64,000 nucleotides of DNA from assembly GCF_042752395.1 (NCBI RefSeq), contig NZ_JBHYXZ010000007.1:1-64000 (forward strand), given 5' to 3'. The position numbers and the translations under genes are program-made. Positions 16,644-24,376 of this stretch are shown in pieces. Each line of letters starts with the position of its first letter. Position 1 is the first letter of the stretch. The notes beneath the pieces were generated by a model. The model did no database searches. It worked only from the letters and a program-made list of their open reading frames with translations, and was not told the DNA's origin. The stretch comes from Actinosynnema sp042752395. GTDB lineage: Bacteria > Actinomycetota > Actinomycetes > Mycobacteriales > Pseudonocardiaceae.

Positions 16644-18668
16644 ATGGCCATGCTGCGCAGCTACGTGTCCGGTCGCTGGCACGTCCCCACCGCCGAGGGT
16701 GCGCCGCTGCACGACGCGGTGACCGGCGAGGAGATCGCCCGGATCTCGTCGCAGGGCATCGACATGGCGGCGGCGCTGGACCACGGCAGGCGGGTCGGCG
16801 GGCCGGCCCTGCGCGAGCTGACGTTCCACCAGCGCGCCGCCCTGCTCAAGGCCCTCGCCTCGCACCTGCGGGAACACCGCGACGAGCTGTACGCCCTGTC
16901 CGCCCGGACCGGGGCCACCAGGACCGACTCGTTGATCGACGTCGACGGCGGGATCGGCGTGCTGTTCGGCTACGCGAGCAAGGCCAAGCGCGAGCTGCCC
17001 AACGACACCGTCCACGTGGAGGGCAACGTCGAGCCGCTGAGCAAGGGCGGCACGTTCGTCGGCCAGCACGTCGCGACCCCGCTGCGGGGCGTCGCGGTGC
17101 AGATCAACGCCTTCAACTTCCCCATGTGGGGCCCGCTGGAGAAGTTCGCCCCCGCGTTCATCGCGGGCGTGCCGTCGCTGATCAAGCCGGCCTCCCAGAC
17201 CGCCTACGTGACCGAGAAGCTGGTCGAGCTGATGCTCGCCCCGGGCCTGCTGCCGGAGGGCTCGCTCCAGCTCGTCACCGGCAGCGCGGGCGACCTGCTC
17301 GACCACCTGACCGGCCAGGACCTGGTCGGCTTCACCGGCTCGGCGTCCACCGCCCAGGTGCTGCGCACCCACCCGACCGTGGTGCGCAACAGCGTGCGCT
17401 TCAACGCCGAGGCCGACTCCCTGAACTGCTCGATCCTCGGCCCGGACGCGGTCGAGGGCACGCCCGAGTTCGACCTGTTCGTCAAGCAGCTCGTCACCGA
17501 GATGACGGTCAAGGCCGGCCAGAAGTGCACCGCGATCCGGCGCGCCCTGGTCCCCGCCCCGCTGGTCGACGCGGTCGCCGACGCCGCCTCCGCGCGCCTG
17601 GCCAAGGTCGTGATCGGCAACCCGGCGAACGAGAGCGTGCGGATGGGCGCGCTGGCCGGGCTGGAGCAGCGCGAGGAGGTCCGGCGGTCGCTGAAGGCGC
17701 TGCTGGAGGTCGGCGAGGTGGTCTACGGCTCGCTCGACCGCGTCGACGTGGTGGACGCCGACGCCGAGCGGGGCGCGTTCCTGTCGCCCGTGCTGCTCAA
17801 GGCGGACCCCGACCACGCCCAGCCGCACGAGGTGGAGGCGTTCGGCCCGGTGTCCACGCTGATGGCCTACCGCGACGCGGAGCACGCGGTCGAGCTGGCG
17901 GCCCGGGGCGCGGGCAGCCTGGTCGGCTCCGTCGTCACGCACGACGCGGAGTTCGCCCGGGACGTCGTGCTGGGCGTGGCCCCCTGGCACGGCCGCGTCC
18001 TCGTGCTCGACCGGGACGACGCGAAGGAGTCCACCGGTCACGGCTCGCCGCTGCCGATGCTGGTGCACGGCGGTCCGGGCCGGGCGGGCGGCGGCGAGGA
18101 GATGGGCGGCATCCGCGGCGTCCTGCACCACATGCAGCGCACCGCCGTGCAGGCCAGTCCCCGCGTGCTGAGCGCGGTCACCGGGCGGTGGGTCACGGGC
18201 GCGCCGCGCAGCGAGTCGGACGTGCACCCGTTCCGCAAGTCGTTGCGCGAGCTGAAGGTCGGCGACACGGTCGTCGCCGGTCCCCGCACGGTCACGCTCG
18301 CCGACATCGAGCACTTCGCCGAGTTCACCGGCGACACGTTCTACGCCCACATGGACGAGGAGGCCGCGGCGGCGAACCCGTTCTTCGGCGGCCGGGTCGC
18401 GCACGGCTACCTGGTCGTGTCCTTCGCGGCGGGGCTGTTCGTCTCGCCCGAGCCGGGGCCGGTGCTGGCCAACTACGGCCTGGAGAACCTGCGGTTCCTC
18501 ACGCCCACGTTCCCCGGCGACGAGCTGACCGTGACGCTGACCGCGAAGCAGATCACGCCCCGCGAGGACCAGGACTACGGCGAGGTGCGCTGGGACGCCG
18601 ACCTGGTCAACCAGAAGGGCGAGTCGGTGGCCAAGTACGACGTGCTGACGCTGGTCGCCAAGCAGTAG
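16644..18668 (+). CDS. PaaZ, oxepin-CoA hydrolase / semialdehyde dehydrogenase
   Basis: 674 residues, matching the family length. The N-terminal aldehyde dehydrogenase domain has Glu256 (NAEAD) and catalytic Cys295 (AGQKCTA). The C-terminal MaoC-like hydratase domain has the GDTFYAHMD pair, Asp564 and His569. The bifunctional enzyme opens the oxepin-CoA ring and oxidises the resulting aldehyde in aerobic phenylacetate degradation. No paaABCDE, paaG, paaJ or paaK is in the window, so the gene stands alone. GAGGAGGT (16629-16636) sits before ATG 16644. Confidence 0.93.
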   Translation: MAMLRSYVSGRWHVPTAEGAPLHDAVTGEEIARISSQGIDMAAALDHGRRVGGPALRELTFHQRAALLKALASHLREHRDELYALSARTGATRTDSLIDVDGGIGVLFGYASKAKRELPNDTVHVEGNVEPLSKGGTFVGQHVATPLRGVAVQINAFNFPMWGPLEKFAPAFIAGVPSLIKPASQTAYVTEKLVELMLAPGLLPEGSLQLVTGSAGDLLDHLTGQDLVGFTGSASTAQVLRTHPTVVRNSVRFNAEADSLNCSILGPDAVEGTPEFDLFVKQLVTEMTVKAGQKCTAIRRALVPAPLVDAVADAASARLAKVVIGNPANESVRMGALAGLEQREEVRRSLKALLEVGEVVYGSLDRVDVVDADAERGAFLSPVLLKADPDHAQPHEVEAFGPVSTLMAYRDAEHAVELAARGAGSLVGSVVTHDAEFARDVVLGVAPWHGRVLVLDRDDAKESTGHGSPLPMLVHGGPGRAGGGEEMGGIRGVLHHMQRTAVQASPRVLSAVTGRWVTGAPRSESDVHPFRKSLRELKVGDTVVAGPRTVTLADIEHFAEFTGDTFYAHMDEEAAAANPFFGGRVAHGYLVVSFAAGLFVSPEPGPVLANYGLENLRFLTPTFPGDELTVTLTAKQITPREDQDYGEVRWDADLVNQKGESVAKYDVLTLVAKQ

Positions 18669-18789
18669 CGGGCGTTCCACCAGGTGGACGCGCGTCGGCC
18701 GGATTCACCCGGACGGGAACAACCGGCGCGCTCCACCGGGTTGGCGGGAGGAGGACCGAGCAGCAACCGAGTATCGAGGAGCACCAGAG

Positions 18790-19629
18790 GTGTCTGAGAC
18801 CTTTTCGCTGGGTGGCGACCTGACCGTCAACCGCCTCGGCTACGGCGCGATGCGGCTGACCGGTGAGGGCATCTGGGGGTACCCGGCCGACCGCGACAAC
18901 GCGATCGCCCTGCTCCGGCGGGTGGTCGAGCTGGGCGTGAACTTCATCGACACCGCGGATTCCTACGGCCCGCACATCAACGAGGAGCTGATCCGGGAGG
19001 CGCTGCACCCGTACCCGGAGGACCTGGTCATCGCCACCAAGGGCGGGCTGCTGCGCACCGGCCCGAACGAGTGGCCGGTGCTCGGCAAGCCCGCCTACCT
19101 GCGGCAGGCCGTGGAGACCAGCCTGCGCAGGCTCGGCGTCGAGCGCATCGACCTGTACCAGCTGCACCGCGTCGACCCGGACTTCCCGCTGGAGGACCAG
19201 GTCGGCGAGCTGCGCAAGCTCCAGGAGGAGGGCAAGATCCGCCACATCGGCCTGTCCGAGGTGGACGTCGCCCAGCTGGAGGCGGCGCAGGCGGTCGCGC
19301 CGATCGTGAGCGTGCAGAACCTCTACAACCTGGCGGCCCGGCAGCACGAGGCCGTGCTGGAGCGCACCACCGAGCAGGGCATCGCGTTCATCCCGTGGTT
19401 CCCCGTGGCGACCGGCGAGCTGGCCCGGCCCGGCGGCGTGCTGGACGAGGCGGCCAAGGAGCACGGCGCGACGCCCGCGCAGCTCGCGCTGGCCTGGCTG
19501 CTGCGCAAGTCGCCGGTCGTGCTGCCGATCCCCGGCACGTCCTCCATCGCGCACCTGGAGGAGAACGTGGCGGCGGCGCGGATCAAGCTGACCGACGAGG
19601 AGTTCGAGAAGCTGTCCGCGCTCGCCTGA
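18790..19629 (+). CDS. aldo/keto reductase
   Basis: 279 residues of a TIM-barrel AKR. The active-site Asp/Tyr pair is in FIDTADSYGP, Lys in ATKGG, and His in LYQLHRVDP. The C-terminus has the NADPH-binding VLPIPGTSSIAHLEENVAA. These enzymes reduce aldehydes or ketones with NADPH. GTG 18790 follows GAGGAG. The gene starts 121 nt after paaZ and may belong to the same transcript, in which case it could clear aldehydes from that pathway (inference). Confidence 0.92.
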   Translation: MSETFSLGGDLTVNRLGYGAMRLTGEGIWGYPADRDNAIALLRRVVELGVNFIDTADSYGPHINEELIREALHPYPEDLVIATKGGLLRTGPNEWPVLGKPAYLRQAVETSLRRLGVERIDLYQLHRVDPDFPLEDQVGELRKLQEEGKIRHIGLSEVDVAQLEAAQAVAPIVSVQNLYNLAARQHEAVLERTTEQGIAFIPWFPVATGELARPGGVLDEAAKEHGATPAQLALAWLLRKSPVVLPIPGTSSIAHLEENVAAARIKLTDEEFEKLSALA

Positions 19630-19636
19630 GCCCCGG

Positions 19637-20296
19637 TCACGCCGGGTCGAACGCCCGCCGTTCGGCCCGGCGCCGCAGGTCGTCGGGCAGGTCGTCGCCC
19701 GCCGCCAGCAGGCCCGGCAGCAGGTCGGGCTCGGTGGTCAGGGCGCGGAACGCGAGCGACACCGTGACGTCGTGGTCGGGCCGGTGCTCGACCACGATCT
19801 CGTCACCGGCGGTGATCGCGCCCGGCTCCAGCACGCGGAAGTAGGTGCCCGGCAGCCCGCGCCGGGTGAACGTCCTCACCCACCCCGGCTCCTCCATCAC
19901 CCCGGCGAACGTGCGGCACGGGATGCGCGGGGAGGTCGCCTGGAGCAGCGCGCCGCCGATCCGCCACCGCTCGCCGATCCGCGCGCCGCACACGTCCGCG
20001 CCGACCGTGGTCAGGTTCTCGCCGAACAGCCCGGACCGCAGGTCGCGGCCGAGGTGCGCCGCCCACTCGTCCAGGTCCTCCCGCGCGTAGGCGTAGACGG
20101 CCTGGTCGTCGCCGCCGTGGTGGCGCAGGTCGGAGATGTGGTCGCCGACGACGCCGCTGCCGCCGGCGCCGCGCGGTCCGGGAGGCCGGACGTCCACGGG
20201 CCCGCGCACGGGCAGCTTGCCGATCCCGGTGTGGCCGACGACGGCCTGGTCGGACTCGACGCGGGAGCCGACGTTGACGGAGAGCACGTGGGGCAT
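19637..20296 (-). CDS. MOSC domain protein
   Basis: 219 residues. It starts MPHVLSVNVGSRV. The MOSC core is visible as DQAVYAYAREDLDEW, LGRDLRSGLFGENLTT and RIGGALLQATSPRIPCRTFAG, with the conserved cysteine in PRIPC. This is the YiiM-like branch, implicated in molybdenum-cofactor sulfur transfer or reduction of N-hydroxylated bases. ATG 20296 is supported by TACGGT six bases upstream. It converges on the aldo/keto reductase with 7 nt between stops. Confidence 0.88.
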   Translation of the reverse strand: MPHVLSVNVGSRVESDQAVVGHTGIGKLPVRGPVDVRPPGPRGAGGSGVVGDHISDLRHHGGDDQAVYAYAREDLDEWAAHLGRDLRSGLFGENLTTVGADVCGARIGERWRIGGALLQATSPRIPCRTFAGVMEEPGWVRTFTRRGLPGTYFRVLEPGAITAGDEIVVEHRPDHDVTVSLAFRALTTEPDLLPGLLAAGDDLPDDLRRRAERRAFDPA

Positions 20297-20302
20297 GACC
20301 CG

Positions 20303-20308
20303 ACCGTA
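20303..20308 (-). promoter_or_regulatory. -10 box TACGGT, leaderless start for MOSC gene
   Basis: TACGGT on the minus strand is followed by 6 nt and ATG 20296, with no Shine-Dalgarno sequence. Confidence 0.55.
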
Positions 20309-20390
20309 GCCCAGGCACTTTCCGGGTTCGCACTCCTTATCCGCCGCCGGTGCGGGAGTATGGCGGTGTTCACCGTCCGCGGGGGGAGTC

Positions 20391-21128
20391 ATGCGCAGGT
20401 CCGTCGTCGCTCTGGTGCTGGTCGCGGTGGCGGTGGTGGCGGGCTGCGCGGAGCGGACCGGCCTGCCCGCGCCGACCCTCGGCCCGGTGGTGGAGGACGG
20501 CGCGACGCTGCTCGCCGGCCTGGCCGCCCGGTCCGCCGAGCAGCGGTCCGTGGGGGTGGAGGCGGAGACGACCCTGTCCGGGCTGCGCGTGACGCTGTCC
20601 GGCGGCCTGCTGCGCACCCGCGAGGGCACGCTGGTGTCGCTGCGGCAGGGTTCGGACACCGAGGTGGTCGTGCTCGCCGACGCCGGCTACTCCCGCACCG
20701 GCGACGGGGCGTGGACCAGGCTCGACCTGACCGACCGCGCGCCCGTGCGGGTGGACACCACGGTGGCCGGCCTGACCGACGAGGTGGACCCGGCGTCGGT
20801 GGTGGAGTCCCTGGCCGGCAGCCTGCTCGTGGAGACGGGCGACGACCGGGTGGACGACGTGGCGACCCACCGGTACACGCTGCTGGTCGACCTGCGGGCG
20901 CAGGCCGAGCGCACCGTCGACAGCTCCCGGCGCGGCCGGCTGCTGGCGGCCTACGAGTCGGGCTTCACCGCGTCCGCGACCGTCTGGGTGGGGCCGGGCG
21001 ACCTGCCGGTGCGGGTGGAGCAGGTGCTGAAGACGTTGGAGGGCAACGACTTCCAGCGCACCGTTCACCGGTTCGCCGACTGGAACGCCGACATCCGCGT
21101 GACCGCGCCGACCTCGCCGGGGCGCTAG
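20391..21128 (+). CDS. LppX/LprG-like lipoprotein
   Basis: 245 residues. The signal VVALVLVAVAVVAGC has lipobox VAGC at about 16-19. The mature domain is a single beta-sheet/helix domain with VSLRQGSDTEVVVLADAGYSRTGDGAW and TATVW-like strands, resembling the LppX_LprAFG lipid-carrier fold. Family members bind glycolipid or phospholipid outside the membrane; the ligand here is unknown. ATG 20391 follows GGGGGGAG. Its stop overlaps the LuxR gene's stop by four bases on the opposite strand. Confidence 0.78.
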   Translation: MRRSVVALVLVAVAVVAGCAERTGLPAPTLGPVVEDGATLLAGLAARSAEQRSVGVEAETTLSGLRVTLSGGLLRTREGTLVSLRQGSDTEVVVLADAGYSRTGDGAWTRLDLTDRAPVRVDTTVAGLTDEVDPASVVESLAGSLLVETGDDRVDDVATHRYTLLVDLRAQAERTVDSSRRGRLLAAYESGFTASATVWVGPGDLPVRVEQVLKTLEGNDFQRTVHRFADWNADIRVTAPTSPGR

Positions 21129-24076
21129 GGCCGGTCGGCGGGTCCCAGCGACGCCGCGAACGCGCTCAGCGACTCCCGGTCCGGCTGCGCGGTCTTCGTG
21201 ATCAAACTCGCCACGTGCTTCTCCACCGTGCGCGGCGAGATGTGCAGCCGGGTGGCGATCGCCTTGTTCCCCAGCCGGCCCGCCAGGAGTCGGAACACCT
21301 CGAACTCGCGCACCGTCACGCCCAGCGCCCGCAGTTCGCGCGGCACCTGGTCGGACCCCGTCCGCCGCTGCGGCACGGTCGCGCCGACCTGCCGCAGCAG
21401 CCCGCGGCACGCGCTGGCCACGGCCGCGTGACCGGCCTGGTGGAAGTACTCCTCCGCGCCGCGCAGCCACCCGACCGGCTCGCCCCACCCGTCCGCCACG
21501 GCGGCCTCGGCCACCAGCCGCAGCCCGAGGTTGCGCGCCAGCGGGTAGATCGCCGCCGCCTCGCGGGCCGCCCGGACCGCCTGCGCCGCCTCCGCCTCCC
21601 GGCCGTGCCTGCCCAGCACCACGGCCAGCGCGAACTGCGCGAACACCCGGTTCCAGCGCATCCGCGCCGCCGCCGACCGCGTCACGTCCAGGTAGGCGTC
21701 CACGTCCGACGCGCCGGCCAGCGCGTCCAGCAGCAGCCGCAGCCCGTGCCGGCCCGCCAGGTGGAACACCGTCGGCGTCTGCGCCTCGAACGCGATGGCC
21801 CGCGCCAGGTCCTGCTCGGCCGCCGCCCGGTCCTCCTCCAGCAACGCGCAGAACGCCCGCGCGAGCCCGTGGCACAGCGGTCGCTCCTGCGAGCCGCCGC
21901 CCGCCGCCTCGAACTCCTCGATGGCGGCCTCCATCTCGGCCCGCCTGCCCTGGTGCGCCGCGGCCGTGGCCCGCGCCATCAACCCGTAGGTGGTCAGGTT
22001 CCGCAGCTGGAGCCGGCGGGTGTCCGCGACGGTGCGCGCGAGCCGGTCCGCCGCGTCCGCGTACTGCCCGCGCAGCACGGCGTCCAGCCCGAGGATCGCG
22101 TCCACGTTGTAGGCCACGCTGATCGCGCCGATGAGCAGCGCCTCCTCGCGCGCGTCCGCCAGCTCGCCCGACGTGCCCTCGGCCAGCCAGTCCAGGCCGC
22201 CCTGCCGGATCACCGCGTACACCCGCTGGATCGGCAGCCCGTGCTCCTCGGCCAGCGCCCGCGCCCGGTGGAAGCACTCGGTCGCCTCGGCCAGGTCGCG
22301 GTCGCGGGCCAGCACGCCGAGCAGCTGCCACGTCTCGCAGCCGACCTCGGGCAGCGGCACCCGCTTGGCCGCGTCGGCCGCGCGGCGGGCCAGGAACTCG
22401 GCCGAGGCGATCCGGTCGGGCGCGTCCACGTTCAACGTCAGGAACGCGGCCACCGCGTCGAGCCGCGCGGTGTGCTCGTCGGTCGCGTCCGCGCCGAGCA
22501 GCGCCCGCGCCGTCTCCACGTGCGCCATGCCGTCGGTCCACCGGCCCGCGGTGTTGGCCACCTGCGCCAGCTTGGTGTGCAGCTCGGCCCGCCGGACCCG
22601 GCCGAGCCCGGCCGCGCTCAGCTCGGTCACCGCGTCGACCAGCGCGAACGCCCGCTCGAACTGGCCCGCCTCGGCCAGCGCGGGCAGCAGCGAGTCGAGC
22701 ACGTCGGCGCGGATCGACACGTCGACCTGGCTGGCCAGCAGCCGGTGCGCGTGGTCGAGCAGCCGCACCGCCGACCCGGCCGCGCCGTCGGCCAGCGCCC
22801 GCCTGCCCGCCTCGGCCAGCAGCGTGCCCGCCTCGGCCGTCTGCCCGGCGTCCAGCCGCAGCGACGCCACCAGCGCCCGCCACTCGCCGTGCAGGCCGGG
22901 GTGCAGCTCCTGCACCGCGTCGGCGGTCCGCCGGGCGAGTTCGGCCCGGTGCGGCGGGGGCAGCTGGGCGAGCAGCGCCTCGGCGGTCAGCGGGTGCCGG
23001 AACGCGTACCAGTCCGGCACCGGCTCGTCCGGCGTGACGAGCTGCGCCGCCACCCCGGCGTGCAGGTGCGACAGCAGGCCCCGGTCGTCCATCCCGGTCA
23101 CCCGCCGCAGCACCGACAGCGGGAACCGGTGGCCCAGCACGGCCGCCACCGACAGCACCTCGCGGCCCTGCGGCCCGAGCCGGTCCGTGCGGTGCGCGAT
23201 CGACCGCACCAGGGCCGACGGCACGTCGATGCGCAGCTCGCCGAGCACCTGCCAGCCACCCGGACCGCGCACCAGCAGCCCGCCGTTGACCAGGCCGTGC
23301 AGCATCTCCTCGACCACGAACGGGTTGCCCGCGCTGTCGGCCCACAGCCGCTGCACCACCTCGGCGGGCACCTCGTGGTCCTCCGCCTCCAGGCACAGCC
23401 CGACCATCCGGCGCACCTGCCACTCGTCCAACCGGCGCAGCTCCAGCAGCACGCCCGCCTGCCGCTGGGCGGCCAGCCGGACCACGTCGAGCGCGGGGCC
23501 GGGGTCGGCGCGGGCGGTCACCAGCAGCGCGGCGGGCGCCTGGTCGAGGTTGTCCACCAGGTAGTCCACGACGGCCAGCGTCTCGGCGTCGGCGTCGTGC
23601 AGGTCCTCCAGCACCACCAGGCACGGCTGCTTGCGGCCGACCGCGGCCAGCAGCCGCAGCACCGCCTCGGCGAGCACCAGCACCGAGTGCGCCGGGCGCT
23701 GCTCCTCGGGACCACCCGCCTCGGCGCTCCACTGCGCCGGGTGCCACTCGGGCACCAGCCTGCCCAGCGCCCGCTGGTACGGGCCCAGTTCCCGCAGGTC
23801 GGGGCCGTCCCCGCCGCGCAGCAGCGACATCAGCGCCTCGGCCAGCGGCCGGAACGGCACGATCGGCCCGATGGTGCTGCCGCGACCGCGCAGCACGCGC
23901 ATGCCGCGGTCGAAGGCGGCGGAGGCGGCGGAGCGCGCCAAGCGGGTCTTCCCGATGCCCGGCTCGCCGACGAGGAACACGGCCCGGCCCCGGTGGCGGG
24001 CCGCGTCGGCGAGCAGTCGCTCGAGCACCTGGAGTTCTTCGTCGCGGCCGACCACGACCGGCGCGCGGGTGTGCAT
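21125..24076 (-). CDS. LAL-type LuxR transcriptional regulator
   Basis: 983 residues, typical of the large ATP-binding LuxR regulators. Walker A GEPGIGKT is at 37-44, and Walker B is in CLVVLEDLHDAD. A long helical TPR-like middle follows, then a C-terminal LuxR HTH (VTVREFEVFRLLAGRLGNKAIATRLHISPRTVEKHVAS). LAL proteins often activate pathway genes in secondary metabolism or sugar use. The gene lies directly downstream of the lanM-precursor pair on the same strand but has its own TAAGGT box and is separated by a hairpin, so it is a separate unit and possibly the locus regulator (inference). Confidence 0.92.
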   Translation of the reverse strand: MHTRAPVVVGRDEELQVLERLLADAARHRGRAVFLVGEPGIGKTRLARSAASAAFDRGMRVLRGRGSTIGPIVPFRPLAEALMSLLRGGDGPDLRELGPYQRALGRLVPEWHPAQWSAEAGGPEEQRPAHSVLVLAEAVLRLLAAVGRKQPCLVVLEDLHDADAETLAVVDYLVDNLDQAPAALLVTARADPGPALDVVRLAAQRQAGVLLELRRLDEWQVRRMVGLCLEAEDHEVPAEVVQRLWADSAGNPFVVEEMLHGLVNGGLLVRGPGGWQVLGELRIDVPSALVRSIAHRTDRLGPQGREVLSVAAVLGHRFPLSVLRRVTGMDDRGLLSHLHAGVAAQLVTPDEPVPDWYAFRHPLTAEALLAQLPPPHRAELARRTADAVQELHPGLHGEWRALVASLRLDAGQTAEAGTLLAEAGRRALADGAAGSAVRLLDHAHRLLASQVDVSIRADVLDSLLPALAEAGQFERAFALVDAVTELSAAGLGRVRRAELHTKLAQVANTAGRWTDGMAHVETARALLGADATDEHTARLDAVAAFLTLNVDAPDRIASAEFLARRAADAAKRVPLPEVGCETWQLLGVLARDRDLAEATECFHRARALAEEHGLPIQRVYAVIRQGGLDWLAEGTSGELADAREEALLIGAISVAYNVDAILGLDAVLRGQYADAADRLARTVADTRRLQLRNLTTYGLMARATAAAHQGRRAEMEAAIEEFEAAGGGSQERPLCHGLARAFCALLEEDRAAAEQDLARAIAFEAQTPTVFHLAGRHGLRLLLDALAGASDVDAYLDVTRSAAARMRWNRVFAQFALAVVLGRHGREAEAAQAVRAAREAAAIYPLARNLGLRLVAEAAVADGWGEPVGWLRGAEEYFHQAGHAAVASACRGLLRQVGATVPQRRTGSDQVPRELRALGVTVREFEVFRLLAGRLGNKAIATRLHISPRTVEKHVASLITKTAQPDRESLSAFAASLGPADRP

Positions 24077-24082
24077 GGGGCG

Positions 24083-24088
24083 ACCTTA
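24083..24088 (-). promoter_or_regulatory. -10 box TAAGGT, leaderless start for LAL regulator
   Basis: TAAGGT on the minus strand, 6 nt, then ATG 24076. Confidence 0.55.
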
Positions 24089-24112
24089 GTCAAGCCGATC
24101 GGGCGCATGCCA

Positions 24113-24145
24113 AACTGCCCGCACCCCCAGTGCGGGCGGGCAGTT
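24113..24145 (-). terminator. hairpin downstream of the putative precursor gene
   Basis: Arms AACTGCCCGCAC and GTGCGGGCGGGCAGTT form a stem with a 4-nt bulge, 18 nt past the precursor stop. There is no strong U tract. It separates lanM/precursor transcription from the LAL gene. Confidence 0.5.
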
Positions 24146-24163
24146 CGGCGGCGGAGCGCGGCG

Positions 24164-24376
24164 CTACAGCGTGAGGCCGGGCGCGCTCACGGTGGTCATG
24201 CTGGACTCGCTCACGGCGACCGCGGCGTACGCGCCGACGGCCAGGGTCAGGCCGGCCAGCGCGCGGGCGCGGGCGCCGGCCTTGGTCCTGCGGGACAGCG
24301 CCATCTCGCCGGCGGGGTGGTCGCCGTCCCGGGCTTCGCTCCAGGTGGTGACCTCGTCGCGGTTGGCGTCGTTCAT
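24164..24376 (-). CDS. candidate lanthipeptide-type precursor, cysteine-free
   Basis: 70 residues: a charged N-terminal part (about 1-36, with acidic DANRDEV and basic RRTKAGARAR), a hydrophobic stretch ALAGLTLAVGAYAAVAV (39-55), and a Ser/Thr-rich tail SESSMTTVSAPGLTL (56-70). There is no cysteine anywhere. The start ATG overlaps the lanM stop (ATGA), with GAGGAG inside the lanM 3' end as ribosome site. Coupling to lanM and a polar leader with a Ser/Thr tail suggest it is the LanM substrate. Without Cys no lanthionine ring can form from this peptide alone. A processing site after ALAG (42) would leave 28 residues with eight Ser/Thr; this is a guess. Alternatives: a small membrane protein or an immunity peptide. 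Confidence 0.6.
   Translation of the reverse strand: MNDANRDEVTTWSEARDGDHPAGEMALSRRTKAGARARALAGLTLAVGAYAAVAVSESSMTTVSAPGLTL

Noticed and set aside
14177..18823. A 1548-codon plus-strand frame
   Set aside because: It lies antisense to the acyl-CoA-dehydrogenase-like and GH16 genes and out of frame with paaZ, and its composition (Arg/Ala/Pro) is a shadow. The real gene here is paaZ in another frame.
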